DNA from: Leifsonia aquatica H1aii
Lineage (GTDB): Bacteria; Actinomycetota; Actinomycetes; Actinomycetales; Microbacteriaceae
Length of the DNA: 64,000 bases
Direction of reading: 5' to 3'
Assembly: GCF_000633535.1 (NCBI RefSeq)
Contig: NZ_AYMR01000008.1
Coordinates: forward strand, 62,001-126,000
The notes under the pieces are model-generated. The model was not told the origin of the DNA and made no database searches. It was given only the letters and a program-made list of their open reading frames with translations. Shown in pieces: positions 61,751 through 64,000 of the stretch. The position numbers were made by a program, and so were the translations under genes. The first letter of the stretch is position 1. Every line of letters begins with the position of its first letter.

Positions 61751-62374
61751 CTACTTGTTTCCGGCGGGGTCCATCGCCGCCAGCGCGATGTTCAGCTGCA
61801 GCACGTCGACGATGGGCTCTCCGAGGTAGCCGAGGTCTCGCTGCTGGATGTGGCTGTTCACCAGCTTGCGAACGGAGTCGGCGCTGATTCCGCGCGCCTT
61901 GGCCACTGCATCCACCTGCAGGAGGGCGTACGCCGGCGAGATGTGCGGGTCCAGACCGGACCCGGAGGCGGTCACCGCGTCAGCGGGGATACGGTCGGCG
62001 TTGACACCGTCGGTCTTCTCGATGGTCTGCTTGCGTTCCTTGATCGCCTTGAGTAGGTCGGGGTTGTTTGGCCCAAGGTTGCTGCCGCTGGATGCCCCAC
62101 CGTCGTATCCGTTGCCTGCGGCGGAGGGCCGGGACTGGAACCACTGCGGTAGTGGGTTGCCCTTCTTGTCGGTGAAGGACTGTCCGATCAGGGCCGAGCC
62201 GACCACCTTGCCCTGCGAGCTGACGGTCGTGCCGTTGGACTGGTTCGGGAAGGCGAGCTGGCCGATGCCGGTGATGAGCAGCGGGTATGCGACCCCCAGC
62301 ACGACGGTGACGATGAGCAGCGCTCGAAGGCCGACCCAGTATTGGCGCCCGGTTCCACGTGCCGAAGCATTCAT
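61751..62374 (-). CDS. kdpC: Potassium-transporting ATPase subunit C
   Basis: 207 residues. One N-terminal membrane helix (about 14-36, ALLIVTVVLGVAYPLLITGIGQLAFP), the family motif GSNLGPNNPDLL, and the diagnostic VTASGSGLDPHISPAYALLQVDAVAKARG. It lies 21 bp downstream of kdpB and 12 bp before kdpD, so structural and regulatory genes are one transcript. Confidence 0.93.
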   Translation of the reverse strand: MNASARGTGRQYWVGLRALLIVTVVLGVAYPLLITGIGQLAFPNQSNGTTVSSQGKVVGSALIGQSFTDKKGNPLPQWFQSRPSAAGNGYDGGASSGSNLGPNNPDLLKAIKERKQTIEKTDGVNADRIPADAVTASGSGLDPHISPAYALLQVDAVAKARGISADSVRKLVNSHIQQRDLGYLGEPIVDVLQLNIALAAMDPAGNK

Positions 62375-62395
62375 GATGAGTTCCGTTCCTGGTTC

Positions 62396-64000
62396 TTAGA
62401 ATCCGGGGATCAAGCTGACCACGAGGTCGATCAGCTTGATGCCGATGAAGGGGGCGATGATCCCGCCGAGTCCGTAGATCAGCAGATTGCTGCGCAGCAG
62501 CACCGACGCGGTCGTGGCCCGGTACCGGACGCCGCGGAGCGCGAGTGGGATCAGGATGACGATGATGATCGCGTTGAAGATCACCGCCGACAGGATCGCT
62601 GAGGACGGCGAGTGCAGCTGCATGATGTTGATCGCCTGCAGGCCGGGGAACACTCCGACGAACATCGCGGGGATGATCGCGAAGTACTTGGCCACGTCGT
62701 TGGCGATCGAGAACGTCGTCAGGGCGCCGCGGGTGATCAGCAGCTGCTTGCCGATGCGCACGATGTCGATGAGCTTGGTCGGGTCGGAGTCGAGGTCGAC
62801 CATGTTGCCGGCCTCCTTCGCCGCCGACGTTCCGGTGTTCATCGCGACGCCGACGTCCGCCTGCGCGAGCGCGGGTGCGTCGTTGGTGCCGTCGCCGGTC
62901 ATCGCGACCAGGTTGCCGCCCTCCTGCTCCTTGCGGATCAGCGCGAGCTTGTCCTCCGGTGTCGCCTCGGCCAGGAAGTCGTCGACGCCCGCCTCGGCCG
63001 CGATCGCCTTGGCTGTGACCGGGTTGTCGCCGGTGATCATGACCGTGCGGATGCCCATTCGGCGCATGTCGGCGAATCGCTCGACCAGACCGGTCTTGAC
63101 GATGTCCTTCAGGTAGATGACACCGAGGATCGTGGCCTCGCCCGACGCGGACTTGGTCGCGACAGCGAGCGGCGTGCCGCCCGCCTCGGAGATGTGCAGC
63201 ACCTTCTCGTCCAGATCGCTGAGGATCGAGGACGGCACCCGGGCCGACTCCTCCGCCCACGCCACCACCATCGACGCGGCACCCTTGCGCACCTGCGAGC
63301 CGTCGGCAAAGTCGACGCCGCTCATCCTGGTCTGCGCCGTGAACGGCACGACCTCACCGGCCAGTTCCCCCTCGTGCGGGTAGCCGAGCTGGGAGGCGAG
63401 GGCCACCACCGAGGAACCCTCGGGGGTGGGGTCGCTCAGGGAGGCCAGCGCCGCGGCCTTGACCAGGTCGGCTTGGGCGACGCCCTCGACCGCGGTGAAC
63501 TCCGCGGCCTGTCGGTTGCCGTAGGTGATGGTTCCGGTCTTGTCGAGCAGCAACGTGGTCACGTCGCCGGCCGCTTCGACCGCGCGGCCGGACATGGCGA
63601 GCACGTTGTGCTGCACCAGCCGGTCCATGCCGGCGATGCCGATCGCAGAGAGCAGCGCGCCGATCGTCGTCGGGATGAGGCACACGAGAAGTGCCACCAG
63701 GACGGTGACGCTCGGAGCGGCATCCGCGAAGCCCGCGGTGGGGCCGAGCACGAGCACGACGACGACGAAGATGATCGTCAGCGCGGCTAGGAGGATGTTC
63801 AGTGCGATCTCGTTGGGCGTCTTCTGCCGGGCAGCACCCTCGACGAGCTTGATCATCCGGTCGACGAAGGTCTCACCCGGCTTGCTGGTGATGCGGACCA
63901 CGATGCGGTCGGAGAGCACCCGGGTGCCGCCGGTGACCGCGCTGCGGTCGCCGCCGGACTCGCGGACCACCGGGGCGGACTCGCCTGTTATGGCCGACTC
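62396..64000 (-). CDS. kdpB: Potassium-transporting P-type ATPase subunit B, partial
   Basis: The frame is open to the right edge. The visible 534 residues start [17 protein letters not shown] in the actuator domain (TGES present) and continue with the phosphorylation site [12 protein letters not shown], the nucleotide-binding domain, [23 protein letters not shown], and the C-terminal membrane helices. The 5' part and kdpA (and probably kdpF) lie beyond the window. Confidence 0.93.
   Translation of the reverse strand, partial: ESAITGESAPVVRESGGDRSAVTGGTRVLSDRIVVRITSKPGETFVDRMIKLVEGAARQKTPNEIALNILLAALTIIFVVVVLVLGPTAGFADAAPSVTVLVALLVCLIPTTIGALLSAIGIAGMDRLVQHNVLAMSGRAVEAAGDVTTLLLDKTGTITYGNRQAAEFTAVEGVAQADLVKAAALASLSDPTPEGSSVVALASQLGYPHEGELAGEVVPFTAQTRMSGVDFADGSQVRKGAASMVVAWAEESARVPSSILSDLDEKVLHISEAGGTPLAVATKSASGEATILGVIYLKDIVKTGLVERFADMRRMGIRTVMITGDNPVTAKAIAAEAGVDDFLAEATPEDKLALIRKEQEGGNLVAMTGDGTNDAPALAQADVGVAMNTGTSAAKEAGNMVDLDSDPTKLIDIVRIGKQLLITRGALTTFSIANDVAKYFAIIPAMFVGVFPGLQAINIMQLHSPSSAILSAVIFNAIIIVILIPLALRGVRYRATTASVLLRSNLLIYGLGGIIAPFIGIKLIDLVVSLIPGF

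Overview
The window is GC-rich DNA with the gene density, GTG starts, 4-bp ATGA/GTGA overlaps and protein families of an actinobacterium. The closest fit is a member of the Microbacteriaceae (Leifsonia/Microbacterium type). That assignment is inference from protein flavour; no rRNA is present to settle it.

Layout. (1) 1-12.9 kb is chromosomal-looking: a small XRE / XRE-ImmA regulator cluster, a TetR + EamA exporter pair, three small acidic proteins, a secreted helical-toroid protein, an APC permease + YtcJ-type amidohydrolase with a divergent TetR, a lipoprotein, a DGPF protein + ECF42-type sigma factor pair, and an SDR + TetR pair. (2) At 12949-12991 lies the 3' part of a tRNA-Pro(GGG), followed by a tyrosine integrase. 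This is the left junction of an integrated element. The element carries a ParB-domain protein convergent with a Dam-type methyltransferase and a small Cys4 protein, several hypotheticals, a full-length MobF relaxase-helicase, a GNAT enzyme and a run of decaying genes (C5 methyltransferase, MFS exporter, AraC-like regulator). (3) 27.7-44.1 kb is a glycan-use locus: a huge secreted alginate-lyase-like enzyme with three discoidin domains, a GH36 alpha-galactosidase, a GH43 enzyme, two LacI regulators, a CUT1 ABC importer without its own ATPase, and a divergent alpha/beta-hydrolase - 2-hydroxyacid dehydrogenase - ThuA operon. Shared palindromes tie several of these promoters together. (4) 44.8-47.9 kb is a graveyard of IS30 and IS3 remnants. 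(5) 48-57.5 kb is a tightly overlapping oligopeptide-type ABC operon ending in a serine hydrolase fused to a degenerate P-loop domain and a second YtcJ-type amidohydrolase, with a divergent TetR. One ATPase gene has an in-frame stop. (6) 58.5-64 kb is kdpB(partial)-kdpC-kdpD-kdpE.

How it works together. The glycan locus reads as extracellular depolymerisation, import by the CUT1 system, and cytoplasmic trimming by GH36/GH43 followed by oxidation steps, under LacI control. The two modules made of a transporter, an Amidohydro_3 enzyme and a divergent TetR (5.2-9.1 kb and 48-57.5 kb) look like parallel systems for taking up and hydrolysing small amides or peptides. The least conventional pieces are the ParB/Dam/Cys4 cassette next to a gene switched off by a 7-bp tandem duplication, the serine hydrolase-P-loop fusion, and the operator network of the glycan locus. 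I found no CRISPR array, no rRNA and no intact tRNA.
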